Notes: generated by a model from the sequence alone, not told the origin. Positions 46,387-55,422 are shown, counted from the stretch's first letter. The stretch is 64,000 bases of DNA from Pseudoalteromonas sp. H105 (GCF_001469215.1 NZ_LOFH01000003.1:248001-312000); one strand, 5' to 3'. Translations and numbers: made by a program.

Positions 46387-46734
46387 ATGTACGAAATTTT
46401 ATTAGTAGTTTATTTAGTTATCGCATTGGCACTTGTTGGCATGGTTTTAATCCAGCAAGGTAAAGGCGCGGATATGGGCTCTTCGTTCGGAGCTGGCGCA
46501 TCTGGAACAGTATTCGGTTCATCGGGTGCAGGTAACTTTATGACAAAAACAACCACTACATTAGCAACAATATTTTTTGTGTTAAGTATAGTGTTAGGTA
46601 ATTTAACTGCGAATCAAATCAAAAAAAGTGATGAGTGGGAAAACTTAGAAGCAGCTCCTGCAGTTGAGACCATTTCTCCTGCAGCTGATGATGTGCCGGT
46701 AACGTCTAATGAGAAGTCTGACGTACCTAACTAA
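46387..46734 (+). CDS. secG: Preprotein translocase subunit SecG
   Basis: A 115-residue two-helix subunit of SecYEG: MYEILLVVYLVIALALVGMVLIQQGKGADMGSSFGAGASGTVFGSSG is the family hallmark (the QQGKGADMGSSFGAG part is near-invariant), a second helix follows, and the C-terminus is acidic. It starts one base after the tpiA stop. Confidence 0.96.
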   Translation: MYEILLVVYLVIALALVGMVLIQQGKGADMGSSFGAGASGTVFGSSGAGNFMTKTTTTLATIFFVLSIVLGNLTANQIKKSDEWENLEAAPAVETISPAADDVPVTSNEKSDVPN

Positions 46735-46813
46735 GATAGATTAAAACGTTAAGCGATTTACAATCCTCAAGTAAATCATTAAGCTTAATAAACAAAGCGA
46801 AAGCTTTAAAAAT

Positions 46814-46898
46814 GCGGTTGTGGTGGAATTGGTAGACACGCTACCTTGAGGGGGTAGTGCTTTAGGGCGTGGGGGTTCAAGTCCCCCCAACCGCACCA
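46814..46898 (+). tRNA. leuU: tRNA-Leu(GAG)
   Basis: An 85-base cloverleaf with encoded CCA: acceptor arms GCGGTTG and CAACCGC, D arm with GGTAGACACG, anticodon stem CTACC/GGTAG around loop TTGAGGG (anticodon GAG), a long type II variable arm, and T loop GTTCAAGTC. E. coli leuU follows secG in the same way. The 5' boundary could be off by one base. Confidence 0.94.
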
Positions 46899-46904
46899 TA
46901 TTTT

Positions 46905-46936
46905 AAAACCAGTAACAGAGATGTTACTGGTTTTTT
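46905..46936 (+). terminator. tRNA-Leu terminator
   Basis: AAAACCAGTAAC and GTTACTGGTTTT pair around AGAGAT and run into T residues, seven bases after the tRNA. Confidence 0.85.
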
Positions 46937-47427
46937 GTTTCTAGCGTCAAAAAACACATACTCTCCCGTGTATCCCTTTATCAATAGTGAATCTTAACTA
47001 CCTTTCTAGTCTGCGCCTTTATTCTATAAAATGTAATGTTACGCCTACTCGCTATGTTTCCGAATTTAAATATGAATCTATCCGGATGACGGCGTATAAA
47101 TTGACTTCAACCTTCCTAAAATCTGAAACAGTGAGTGTGAAAAACACGTCATTTTTTGCTTAATGTTTAACTATAAGCTAATGTGTTTATTAACATAAAA
47201 ATTTTAACAAGACTGATTTATTACGTTTGTAGAATAATTTATAAAGCAGGCTCTTCTTTGGCCGCTTTATGAAACATGCGTTTTTTCGAACATGATATAA
47301 ATAAGCCAATGTAGTTTAGAGTTTATATCGAATTATGAAAGAATCATTGTTAACTAATAGGTACACTCAGACACATTAGATAAAGTAATACATGTTATGA
47401 AAAAGCTATATAAATTAAAAATATAGT
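46937..47427. other. Intergenic region without a recognisable gene
   Basis: About 490 AT-rich bases between the tRNA terminator and the chemoreceptor promoter. I see no open frame with a ribosome site, no RNA gene and no clear repeat. In E. coli this side of leuU leads to metY-rimP-nusA; those genes are not here. Confidence 0.55.
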
Positions 47428-47454
47428 TAATGATTTGGGCTTTTAGGCCGATAA
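47428..47454 (+). promoter_or_regulatory. Sigma-28 (FliA)-type promoter of the chemoreceptor gene
   Basis: The -10 is an exact GCCGATAA (47447-47454), with TAAT (consensus TAAA) 15 bases upstream at 47428-47431. It lies 34 bases before the receptor start, which fits flagellar-class expression of chemotaxis genes. Confidence 0.7.
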
Positions 47455-47488
47455 TACACTCAGTTATAAAAATAGTAAGGTACTTCGA

Positions 47489-49114
47489 ATGGCGTCAAGT
47501 ATGTCTTTTCAAAATATCAGCATCACAAAAAAAATCCATGCAATTACCAGTATTGCTGTTATTGCATTTGTTGTGATCGTATTGATAAATTACGTTGCCA
47601 TGGATGACAACCGCGGTTCTTTGGATGAGTTAGAAAAAACCTCATATCAGGTAGTAAAGTTAACCTCTTCCAATGTTGTGCTGTTAGAAAAACTTGATGA
47701 GCTTTATACACAGGCTGTGACCTTCGGCGAGCAGGAGCTTGTCGACAAAGCAACAGATACATACAAAAAGTTAATACAGAACATTGATAGGATCACGGGG
47801 ATTAGTAATAACTATATTGATAGTAAAGTACGGGGTCAGCTCGATAATTACTCAACTATTTCATCTCAAATAGCAGTGGGTATGATAGATGGGACCGCTG
47901 ACTTTAGTAAAATACAGCAACAGGCTCAAACCAAGACGCAAATTTATACCTCAGTATTAAAAAGCTTTAAAGACGCTCAAGAACGTGCAGATGATCGCTT
48001 CTTTGAGTTAGTTAAAAATACCAAGGCCCGTTCAGATAACGCATTAACCTTAATGCTTGTTGTATCGTTAGTGTCATTATCTCTTTTACTATTTATGGCA
48101 GTATGGATTGCTCGAGGAATTGGTGCAGCTGCTAGTGATGCAGCAGATAACCTACGTTTACTGGGTGAAGGTAAAGGCTCTTTAAGTACCCAGTTGACAG
48201 TGCGTTCGGAAGACGAAATAGGTCAAGTTGCAATTAACTTTAATACCTTTATTACTTTGCTGAGAGGCTCTGTACTGGACGTCATGTCAGTGTGTGAGCC
48301 TCTGATGGAAAACTCCACGCGTTTAGTGCAAGGTATGGAGCAAGCTGAAAGAGCGACAAGCAAGCAGACGTCTGATGCTGAAGTTGTAAAGCAATCAATG
48401 GAGGAAATGAAACAGAGCGTAGGCGATATTTCTCAATCAGCGGCAAATGCGTCCCGTGCAGCCCAAACAGCTGAGCAAGAAGTTGAGCAAAGTCGTAGCC
48501 AGATTCAAACCGCTGTTTCAGAGTCTCAAACCTTAAGTAATGAAATAAATCATGCGGCTACAACAATCAATAAGTTAGCGGATGATACTAAAAATGTGAC
48601 GCAAATTTTGAATGTAATAACAGCCATAGCAGAGCAGACTAATTTACTTGCTTTAAATGCAGCAATTGAGGCTGCTCGTGCTGGTGAACAGGGACGTGGT
48701 TTTGCTGTTGTTGCCGATGAAGTAAGGGAGCTTGCCTCTCGTACTGCGAAGTCGACGAATGAAATTCGTGAGTTATTAAATACGTTGACTAGTGCGGCTA
48801 ATGAGTCAGTCAGTGCAATGACCTCAGCCAGAGATATGGCAACAAATAATGCAACGGCTGCTGAAAATACCGGGATATCCATAGAAAAGATTGCTGAACA
48901 GATGCTTGAAATTAATGGTATGAACTCGCAAATTGCAGCTGCAACCGAGGAGCAAACTTCAGTGGCAGCGATGGTAGTTGATAACGTATCTAATATGCAC
49001 ATGTCATTCGAAGATACAATGCAGTCTTTAGCTGCGGTGAGAGATGTTGCTAAGAACCTTCATTACCTATCAGACAACCTCTTGGATGCAACGGCAAAGT
49101 TCAAAGTTGAATAG
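47489..49114 (+). CDS. Methyl-accepting chemotaxis protein with four-helix-bundle-type sensor
   Basis: A 541-residue receptor: TM1 about 18-38, a helical periplasmic region of about 150 residues, TM2 about 188-210, HAMP, and a signalling domain with the conserved tip [35 protein letters not shown] (family signature, shown across two conserved blocks). It ends FKVE without a CheR pentapeptide. ATG 47489 is taken as start; ATG 47501 is possible. Driven by the sigma-28-type promoter above. The ligand is unknown. Confidence 0.92.
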   Translation: MASSMSFQNISITKKIHAITSIAVIAFVVIVLINYVAMDDNRGSLDELEKTSYQVVKLTSSNVVLLEKLDELYTQAVTFGEQELVDKATDTYKKLIQNIDRITGISNNYIDSKVRGQLDNYSTISSQIAVGMIDGTADFSKIQQQAQTKTQIYTSVLKSFKDAQERADDRFFELVKNTKARSDNALTLMLVVSLVSLSLLLFMAVWIARGIGAAASDAADNLRLLGEGKGSLSTQLTVRSEDEIGQVAINFNTFITLLRGSVLDVMSVCEPLMENSTRLVQGMEQAERATSKQTSDAEVVKQSMEEMKQSVGDISQSAANASRAAQTAEQEVEQSRSQIQTAVSESQTLSNEINHAATTINKLADDTKNVTQILNVITAIAEQTNLLALNAAIEAARAGEQGRGFAVVADEVRELASRTAKSTNEIRELLNTLTSAANESVSAMTSARDMATNNATAAENTGISIEKIAEQMLEINGMNSQIAAATEEQTSVAAMVVDNVSNMHMSFEDTMQSLAAVRDVAKNLHYLSDNLLDATAKFKVE

Positions 49115-49176
49115 TGGTCCAAGTCGCTGGTATGTTTTATAAATGTATTTGGTGATGAGTGAATCACCGGATAGAT

Positions 49177-49208
49177 GTAAAAAACCACCGAGTTTGTCGG
49201 TGGTTTTT
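49177..49208. terminator. Terminator between the chemoreceptor and PstS-like genes
   Basis: AAAAAACCACCGA and TCGGTGGTTTTTT pair around GTTTG. The flanking genes converge. Confidence 0.85.
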
Positions 49209-49227
49209 TTATGGCCTATCAGTAGGT

Positions 49228-49635
49228 CTAAAACTTACCAATCACTTTTACGCTATCCGTAACTTTTGCACTGTCAATATATCCAATGCCATCTTTGTTG
49301 CTGCTGACAAAGTCAATGACAGCTTGGTCGTTGCTTAATTTTTCTGGCGGTGTGCCTTTTCCTGTGAATACCAGTTTAGACCAGTAAGCATTTAGCTGAC
49401 TACCTGATTTACCAACCACTTTATCGTTAAACTCGTCCGCAACACTGTTACCATCTTGATTTACAGGGTTCACTTTCATTCCATCATCAAACGATTTGCT
49501 CTTACCTAAATAAATCTTTTTGATTGCATTGGCATCGAGTTGATTTGAATTTGCAGGGTTTACGATAACAGCAACTTCAGCGAATGCGTGTAACGAACAT
49601 AGAGTTAATGCGGTAGTTAAAAATAATTTTTTCAT
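49228..49635 (-). CDS. Small PstS-like periplasmic phosphate-binding-type protein
   Basis: A 135-residue exported protein with a signal peptide (KKLFLTTALTLCSLHAFA). It has the pattern of truncated PBP-like domains: VAVIVNPANSNQLDANAIKKIYLGKSKSF, then FTGKGTPPEKLSNDQAVIDFVSSNKDGIGYID (phosphate ABC substrate-binding family motifs). It is about half the length of true PstS and has no PstCAB partners here. GGAG lies six bases before ATG 49635. It follows the porin gene by 12 bases, so the pair forms an operon. Ligand binding is inferred. Confidence 0.8.
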   Translation of the reverse strand: MKKLFLTTALTLCSLHAFAEVAVIVNPANSNQLDANAIKKIYLGKSKSFDDGMKVNPVNQDGNSVADEFNDKVVGKSGSQLNAYWSKLVFTGKGTPPEKLSNDQAVIDFVSSNKDGIGYIDSAKVTDSVKVIGKF

Positions 49636-49647
49636 CATACGCTCCAA

Positions 49648-50793
49648 TTAAAACACTAGGTCAACAGCAACAGCCACAGCATCAATTTCTATACTTGTGA
49701 TGTCATCTTTAAAGCGGCTGAAATCCACTTTAAGTGCAGCAGATGGATGAAAGTTATAACGAGTACCTATCGTGTATACGTTACTCTTTGCTTTTGAACC
49801 TTCTAGCACTTGGTTTATGCCCTGATTTAGCGGGGGAACCGCAGTCAGTGCATTGTAGCGGCTGCTTTCATGTTCATCATCGTTATTTTCATAAGTAAAA
49901 TGAACTGTCCACTCATCCATGCGGTACCCCAATGAGGTATAATATTGAGTTTGTTTAGCTAATGCGCTGTTGTCTACTTCAAACTCTGTGTACTCTGCAT
50001 CAAATAAAATATCGTTGTAATCGATAGAGAAACCAATAGCAAAGAATGAACCATCGTCTTCATCGATTGCAATATCGTTTGCTTGGTCGACGAACCCTGC
50101 ACCACGTAAAGTTGCTTCGAGGTTATTAAGGGCAATGCCTGTATCGGTATCGTTTTCAATCGCAATAGAGGTGTCTGCGACAAAGTACGCTGCACGTGCA
50201 CTAAACCAGTCATAGCTTAATGTCCAGTTGATCCCAGCGATGTCATTAAGCTCAGTATCACCATTCACTGATACAACAGCAATGGTGCCATCGTAACCAC
50301 CATAGATGACCTGAACGGTTGAATCCCAGTCACCAATTTGCGAGGTATGTAGTAGGCTTAAACCTTCATAGGTTGAAAATGGGATGTTATATACAGACTG
50401 TGGCGGCCTGATCCAACGATAAGCATAACCAACATCTAGAAAGTCCGAGTAACGGTAAAATGGAACACGCATTTTCCCAGCACTGAGTTGCAGCTCATCG
50501 GTAAATTCATACGTTAAATAAGCCCACTCAAATTCAGCATTAAAGTCATTTTCACCCCGCGCTACAATTTGGGCTGTTGCGCTTAACTTATCTTGTAAAT
50601 CTGCAGACAATTGCAGAGCAAATACACTCTCATTTTTAAATGAAATATCATTATCGTATCCATACAATGTCGTATTATCATCCATTGTTTTACCACCAAC
50701 AATGGAGGCAAAACCATTAATGCGTACTTCTGCAATTGTGGTTGTAGAGGCCAGCGCAGCACACAGTGCAATAGCGATAGGAAGTTTTTTCAT
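49648..50793 (-). CDS. Outer-membrane porin-like protein paired with the PstS-like protein
   Basis: A 381-residue exported barrel with a signal peptide (MKKLPIAIALCAALASTTTIA). The mature N-terminus EVRINGFASIVGG, later LQLSAGKMRVPFYRYSDFLDVGYAYRWIRPPQSVY, and the strand ending VAVDLVF are typical of a porin family common in Shewanella and Pseudoalteromonas. Anionic substrate (phosphate or carboxylate) is suggested only by the neighbouring PstS-like gene. It is divergent from the TonB receptor. Confidence 0.8.
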   Translation of the reverse strand: MKKLPIAIALCAALASTTTIAEVRINGFASIVGGKTMDDNTTLYGYDNDISFKNESVFALQLSADLQDKLSATAQIVARGENDFNAEFEWAYLTYEFTDELQLSAGKMRVPFYRYSDFLDVGYAYRWIRPPQSVYNIPFSTYEGLSLLHTSQIGDWDSTVQVIYGGYDGTIAVVSVNGDTELNDIAGINWTLSYDWFSARAAYFVADTSIAIENDTDTGIALNNLEATLRGAGFVDQANDIAIDEDDGSFFAIGFSIDYNDILFDAEYTEFEVDNSALAKQTQYYTSLGYRMDEWTVHFTYENNDDEHESSRYNALTAVPPLNQGINQVLEGSKAKSNVYTIGTRYNFHPSAALKVDFSRFKDDITSIEIDAVAVAVDLVF

Positions 50794-50990
50794 TGTGTAT
50801 CCTAAGTATTAAAGATAGGTTGATTTCAAAGATATTTTAGTAGTAAAAGAGCAAGTTAGCGATGAAATATCGAAAATAAAGTTAGATTAAGCTAATAATG
50901 GTGGAGCACTTTGTTAGGATAATTAGCTATTGGATCATTGCTGAATTGGCTTTAACAGTGTTAATTATACCATTTTTTGCAAAAATGAAA

Positions 50991-51038
50991 TATAATGCCC
51001 CTCCAGAGGGAAGATGCTTAATTAAGCATCTTTTTTTA
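50991..51038 (+). promoter_or_regulatory. Promoter -10 and terminator-like leader upstream of the TonB receptor
   Basis: A consensus TATAAT (50991-50996) is followed at once by a small hairpin CCCTC-CA-GAGGG (50999-51010) and then by a perfect 18-base palindrome GATGCTTAATTAAGCATC (51013-51030) with seven T residues. An RNA started here would meet an intrinsic terminator after about 36 bases, 50 bases before the receptor start. This may be an attenuator or the source of a tiny RNA. No good -35 is seen. Confidence 0.55.
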
Positions 51039-51089
51039 TGTCTGAAATTTACTAGGCACTCCCACACACGGTACCCTTTGGAGAATACA

Positions 51090-53312
51090 TTGAAAACACG
51101 TCATCTTTCCCAGCTAAGTATTGCCATACTTGCTGCTTTTAATGCCTCAAGTTATGCACAAGAAGAAAAAGCCACAGCAAAACAGGATGCTTTTGAAAAA
51201 ATAGAAGTCACAGCGCGTAAGCGTACAGAAAGCATTTTTGAGTCTCCAACAGCTGTGACATCAATAGGTGAAAACTTAATTGATAAAGCTAATATGAGCA
51301 ACCTAGAAGACATTGGTAAATACGTACCTAATTTGAATATTACCCGTTACGGTGTGGGTAATGCAGCTCATGCATCTGTGTTTATTCGCGGTATTGGTTT
51401 ACAAGATCACATTATCACGACAGATCCTGGTGTGGGTGTGTACCTTGATGGGGTTTATTTAGGTCGCCAAATGGGTTCTAATTTATCACTGCCTAACATT
51501 GAGCGTGTAGAAGTCTTACGTGGCCCTCAAGGTACGTTATACGGTCGTAATACACTCGGTGGTGCGGTAAATATTATTACTAAACAGCCCGGCGATGAAG
51601 GCATTTTAACAACGACTGCAAAGGTGGGTTCTCGTGGTCGTCTTGCGGGTGACATCTACTTCAACAATACATTAACTGATGAGTTAAGCATGTCAGCGAG
51701 CGCGTCTTACAAACAACGTAATGGCGTAGGGAACGCTGTAAATTTAGCAAACCCTGAAAAAGAAATAGGTGAAGAGCAAGAAACCAGTGGTCGCGTTGCT
51801 ATTAAATGGCAACCAAACACTGACTTTTCGATGGTTCTTTCTTTAGATGCCGTTGATAACGAGTCAGGCCAATCACCGTATACGATTGAGTTAACAAGCC
51901 CACTGGATGCAAGTAACCCTGCGAATGGCGATTTTCCACTTTTAACTGCAGACATGCTACCGAAAAATCCAGATGATTTAGGTACTGCAGTGGAAGGGAT
52001 TGAGTCAACGTCATATTCTGGCTGGGGCTCGTCACTATCAGCACAATGGGATATAAACAATAGTTACACAGCTAAATTCATTTCAAGTTACCGAACGTCA
52101 GAATACGAAGGTGGTTTGGATGATGATGGGGTGGCATTGAACTTGTCAGAATTCCCTGAAGAAGGTGGGGCAGATCAATACTCGTTTGAAATTCAGCTAA
52201 ATGGCACATTTGCAGATATGGATTTCGTTTCAGGCCTTTATTATTTCAATGAAGATGGATTCACACGTTCAGGGCCATTTGTGTTCAGTCCATGGAATAC
52301 ACCTAATGGGTTATTAAATGATGGAACAACCACGTCCTTTGGTGATTATGGTTACTTTGATGTAAACCAAGAAACTAATTCATACGCTGCGTATATCAAT
52401 GCCAGCTATGATTTATCGGATAACTTAAGTGTTGGCGGCGGCTTACGTTACTCAAAGGATGAAAAAGAAGCGAATGCATTGTTCCCAAGCTTTCCTGCCC
52501 GTAAGTACGTAACGGCAGATTTCGATGCTGTAACATGGGATATTAATGCGTCTTACCGTTTAGATAACAATATGAACGTATATGGTCAAATTCAAAAAGG
52601 GTATCAAACGGGTGGTTTTCCACCACGTCCATTTGGTGGACCTGATCAGTTTGTCTCATTCGATGAAACAAAAGCAATTAACTACGAGCTTGGCTTAAAA
52701 GGGCAAGTACACGACAATGTATCGATGATGCTGGCTGTATTTGTGACAGATTATACGGATTTAGCTTTGCCATTTTCAGATCCAACAGCCGGTGGTGGTT
52801 TTGTGACGATTGTTGAAAATGCAGGTGCGTCTAAAGCACAGGGTGTTGAGCTTGAAACCACGGTTGCAGTAACGGATGATTTTACAATTCGCAGTGCAGT
52901 TGGCTATTTAGACTCTGAGATAACAGAAGTAGACTCGGGTGTGCAAGGGATTGGTAAAGGTGACTCACCCGCATTAACACCACGTTGGACAGTCATGGTT
53001 GCCCCGTCTTATTTTATTGATTTAGATAATGGCGCGACAGTTGCCTTAAATGCAAACTACTCGTATCGCAGTGACATGCAAGGGCAATCTGTGTATAACC
53101 AAAGCGAGCGTATTGACTCTCGCGAGTTAGTCGGCTTCAATATTTCATACCTAAATGCATACGGTGATATGGAAGTAACGCTCTACGGTGAAAACGTGTT
53201 AAATGAAGTTTATGATGTAGGACGTTTGCAACAATCAGGCTTTGTCGGCGTGATGCGTAGTAACGACCGCAGTGAGTTTGGTATTAAGTTTAAAAAGGAT
53301 TTTGAACTTTAA
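51090..53312 (+). CDS. TonB-dependent outer-membrane receptor
   Basis: A 740-residue receptor: signal peptide (KTRHLSQLSIAILAAFNASSYA), TonB-box-like FEKIEVTARKR, plug domain (about 45-160, with VEVLRGPQGTLYGRNTLGGAVNI as the classic end, given as its conserved core) and a 22-strand barrel ending EFGIKFKKDFEL. TTG 51090 is chosen because GGAG lies six bases before it and the signal peptide starts there; the ATG at 50898 would add 64 non-exported residues across a terminator. The substrate is not evident. Confidence 0.9.
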   Translation: MKTRHLSQLSIAILAAFNASSYAQEEKATAKQDAFEKIEVTARKRTESIFESPTAVTSIGENLIDKANMSNLEDIGKYVPNLNITRYGVGNAAHASVFIRGIGLQDHIITTDPGVGVYLDGVYLGRQMGSNLSLPNIERVEVLRGPQGTLYGRNTLGGAVNIITKQPGDEGILTTTAKVGSRGRLAGDIYFNNTLTDELSMSASASYKQRNGVGNAVNLANPEKEIGEEQETSGRVAIKWQPNTDFSMVLSLDAVDNESGQSPYTIELTSPLDASNPANGDFPLLTADMLPKNPDDLGTAVEGIESTSYSGWGSSLSAQWDINNSYTAKFISSYRTSEYEGGLDDDGVALNLSEFPEEGGADQYSFEIQLNGTFADMDFVSGLYYFNEDGFTRSGPFVFSPWNTPNGLLNDGTTTSFGDYGYFDVNQETNSYAAYINASYDLSDNLSVGGGLRYSKDEKEANALFPSFPARKYVTADFDAVTWDINASYRLDNNMNVYGQIQKGYQTGGFPPRPFGGPDQFVSFDETKAINYELGLKGQVHDNVSMMLAVFVTDYTDLALPFSDPTAGGGFVTIVENAGASKAQGVELETTVAVTDDFTIRSAVGYLDSEITEVDSGVQGIGKGDSPALTPRWTVMVAPSYFIDLDNGATVALNANYSYRSDMQGQSVYNQSERIDSRELVGFNISYLNAYGDMEVTLYGENVLNEVYDVGRLQQSGFVGVMRSNDRSEFGIKFKKDFEL

Positions 53313-53335
53313 GTAAATAAAACACACTTTTAAAT

Positions 53336-53368
53336 AAAAAGGGTAAGGTCATTGGCCTTACCCTTTTT
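53336..53368. terminator. Terminator of the TonB receptor gene
   Basis: AAAAAGGGTAAGG and CCTTACCCTTTTT form a 13-base stem; the downstream gene converges, so it may serve both. Confidence 0.85.
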
Positions 53369-53404
53369 ATTGAGTAAATACCTTTTACAATGAGTGATTG
53401 ACTG

Positions 53405-53773
53405 TTAATTGTTTTTCTCTTGCTCGCGTTTCTCACGTGCTTCTTTTAGTTCGTCAGCCAGTTCTTGTGCTTTTTGCTTGGTTTTTTCGCTTAATTCACC
53501 TGCGGCTTCTTTACTTTCTAGCCACGCGTCGAAGGCTATTTCTTTACCGTCATCAAACATATCTAATCCAAGTTTTTTACTCTCGTCGAGTAACTCATTT
53601 AAGGATTCACCTTTAAACTCATTGGTTGTTTCTTTAACTTCGTTCCAGACATCACCAAGTGCTTTTTGCATTTCAGCTTTGGCTTCTGCCGCATCTTCTT
53701 TTACTTCCTTGGCGTCTTCACAACCAAGCAAAAAAACTGAACCCACTAAAACCAAACTCGCTAATTTTTTCAT
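53405..53773 (-). CDS. Charged helical lipoprotein of unknown function
   Basis: A 122-residue lipoprotein: signal MKKLASLVLVGSVFLLGC with lipobox FLLGC, then an almost entirely Glu/Lys/Ala-rich helical region with long amphipathic stretches (EDAAEAKAEMQKALGDVW, KTKQKAQELADELKEAREKRE). No enzyme motif is visible. A long open frame on the other strand (53409-53798) is its shadow: Ser/Phe-rich because it mirrors Glu/Lys codons. A structural or envelope-stress role is a guess. Confidence 0.8.
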   Translation of the reverse strand: MKKLASLVLVGSVFLLGCEDAKEVKEDAAEAKAEMQKALGDVWNEVKETTNEFKGESLNELLDESKKLGLDMFDDGKEIAFDAWLESKEAAGELSEKTKQKAQELADELKEAREKREQEKNN

Positions 53774-53864
53774 ATTCATTCTCTTTTATTTCTATTAATT
53801 GTGTTATTAAGTAATGTTATTGAAATTAATCACAATCCAGAGATTACAATATACAGGGAATAAT

Positions 53865-54404
53865 ATGAACGTACCTAGAACAGCCAGATTAGATTTTAAA
53901 TTAATGGGTGAGCATGATGCGCCTTTGTTATTTGAACTCGATAGTGATCCTCATGTAATGCAGTATTTATCAGGGGGGAAGGTTACCTCTATGCAAACGA
54001 TAAAGGAGGTATTTATTCCGCGTATGCTTGCATATCGAGATGAGCAGCGGGGCTGGGGGTTATGGCAAGTGACGCTTTTAGACTCCGCGGCGTTTATTGG
54101 CTGGGTACTTATTCGCCCGATGGGCTTTTTTACAGATAAACCTGATTTTACTGATATAGAAATCGGTTGGCGATTTAAGCGCGAAAGCTGGGGTAAAGGC
54201 TATGCAAGCGAAGCCGCTCTGGCTGTTGCAGATACCATTGCCACTGAATTTCAAGTGCGCTCACTCAGTGCAACGGCTTTGAAAGAAAATAAAGGGTCTA
54301 TAAAGGTAATGAAAAAAATAGGAATGCAGTTTGTAAAAGATTATGTTCATTGCGATGAGGAAGGGGAGTTGCCTGCGGTGCTTTATCGCAAAATGCTGAA
54401 GTGA
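53865..54404 (+). CDS. RimJ/RimL-type GNAT acetyltransferase
   Basis: A 179-residue GNAT protein with the RimJ/RimL/Acetyltransf_3 pattern: TARLDFKLMGEHDAPLLFELDSDPHVMQYL at the start, DIEIGWRFKRESWGKGYASEAALAV (acetyl-CoA loop W-G-K-G-Y-A) and NKGSIKVMKKIGMQFVK. ATG 53865 is preceded by AGGGA. Substrate unknown; many such enzymes acetylate protein N-termini or small molecules. Confidence 0.88.
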   Translation: MNVPRTARLDFKLMGEHDAPLLFELDSDPHVMQYLSGGKVTSMQTIKEVFIPRMLAYRDEQRGWGLWQVTLLDSAAFIGWVLIRPMGFFTDKPDFTDIEIGWRFKRESWGKGYASEAALAVADTIATEFQVRSLSATALKENKGSIKVMKKIGMQFVKDYVHCDEEGELPAVLYRKMLK

Positions 54405-54715
54405 ATACTTTATCAACAGAAAAACGCATGGTGGTTAAACACTCCATCTAAAGAGCAAAAAGGAATGATGTTTTTAACAATAGAAAGTGTAACCCAATGT
54501 TTATAAAAATCTCTTTCAGCTAATTGCCGGGAAGGGCGCACAAAGCATGCCTCGATTAATTTTGCTGATTATTTTGCTAGCGCTAAAGCAAAACGTTAAG
54601 CAGCAAGGGCTAACAGCTATTCTAAAGCCCACTCGCAATAATGGTAAAGCGATGGTGTTTTAAAGTGCATTATTTTAGGTAGCCCAGACACGCTGAGCTG
54701 CCTATCTAATTTGTG
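54405..54715. other. Intergenic region with one possible short ORF
   Basis: These 311 bases hold no clear gene. One frame, ATG 54547 to TAA 54663 on the plus strand, encodes 38 residues (MPRLILLIILLALKQ at its start). GGAAGGG lies about ten bases upstream, but a hydrophobic start alone is weak evidence. It might be a fragment of a membrane-anchored protein. Confidence 0.3.
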
Positions 54716-55327
54716 TTAATAGTTACGCTGAGACGTTGTTGCACGAGATGAAGATTTATCTTTTTTTGCTAAGTAGTAACCAATAAACATGCCGGCTATA
54801 GCACCAAATAAGTGACTCTCAAACGATACGTGAGGTCGCTGAGGTAATACACCCCAAATAAAGCCACTATACAAAAACACCACAACAACACTAATAGCGA
54901 TTGCTTTAAATGAGCGGTGAATAATGCCGTAACTTATTAAAAACCCCCATAAGCCGTATAGCACCCCACTTAGGCCAACATGTATATTAGCCCGGCCAAA
55001 TAACCATACTAATAAACCGCCGACGAATGCCGTAAAGATAAAGATAAGCCAAAAGCGCTTAACGCTATATTGGCAAACCAGCCAGCCAAGGACTGCAAAA
55101 GGGATAAGGTTACTAATCAAGTGCGCCCAGCCTCCATGCAGAAAAGGAGCAAATATCAGGCCTGATAAACCACTTAAGTTTCGTGGATAGATCCCCAAGC
55201 CATTTAAATGAATGCTGGGCAAACTATTAAAAATTTGTAGTACTGTGCACAGTAATATAATGCCAAATAACGTTAAGCGTTTGCTTGCTAAAGGGGGGAG
55301 GAAAGATGATTTCTTACTGCTTGGCAT
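54716..55327 (-). CDS. Rhomboid family intramembrane serine protease
   Basis: A 203-residue membrane protein with six helices. The catalytic serine motif is GLSGVLYG (GxSx), the histidine is in SFESHLFGAIAGMFIG, and the upstream FLHGGWAHLISNLIPF holds the conserved HxxxN loop-1 motif. Substrate unknown. It is a single-gene unit with a short basic N-terminus. Confidence 0.9.
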   Translation of the reverse strand: MPSSKKSSFLPPLASKRLTLFGIILLCTVLQIFNSLPSIHLNGLGIYPRNLSGLSGLIFAPFLHGGWAHLISNLIPFAVLGWLVCQYSVKRFWLIFIFTAFVGGLLVWLFGRANIHVGLSGVLYGLWGFLISYGIIHRSFKAIAISVVVVFLYSGFIWGVLPQRPHVSFESHLFGAIAGMFIGYYLAKKDKSSSRATTSQRNY

Positions 55328-55383
55328 AAATAAACTTAATCAGTGAGCGTTTATATGAGTATACCCAGCTTAAAGCTAAATTG

Positions 55384-55410
55384 AAAAGCCTTACAGGAAG
55401 AGCAAGGCTT
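55384..55410 (-). terminator. Terminator downstream of the DJ-1/PfpI gene
   Basis: AAAGCCTT and AAGGCTTT pair around an 11-base loop, 13 bases after the stop; a moderate T tract follows on the minus strand. Confidence 0.6.
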
Positions 55411-55422
55411 TAATATGATTAC

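Noticed and set aside
48550..49002. 150-codon minus-strand frame inside the chemoreceptor
   Set aside because: Shadow of the repetitive Ala/Glu-rich signalling domain.
50898..51089. N-terminal extension of the TonB receptor from ATG 50898
   Set aside because: It would cross a promoter and terminator hairpin and place 64 residues before a good signal peptide; TTG 51090 has the ribosome site.
53409..53798. 129-codon open frame on the plus strand opposite the charged lipoprotein
   Set aside because: Its Ser/Phe/Ala-rich composition is the mirror of Glu/Lys/Ala codons of the real lipoprotein, which has a lipobox and an appropriate start.
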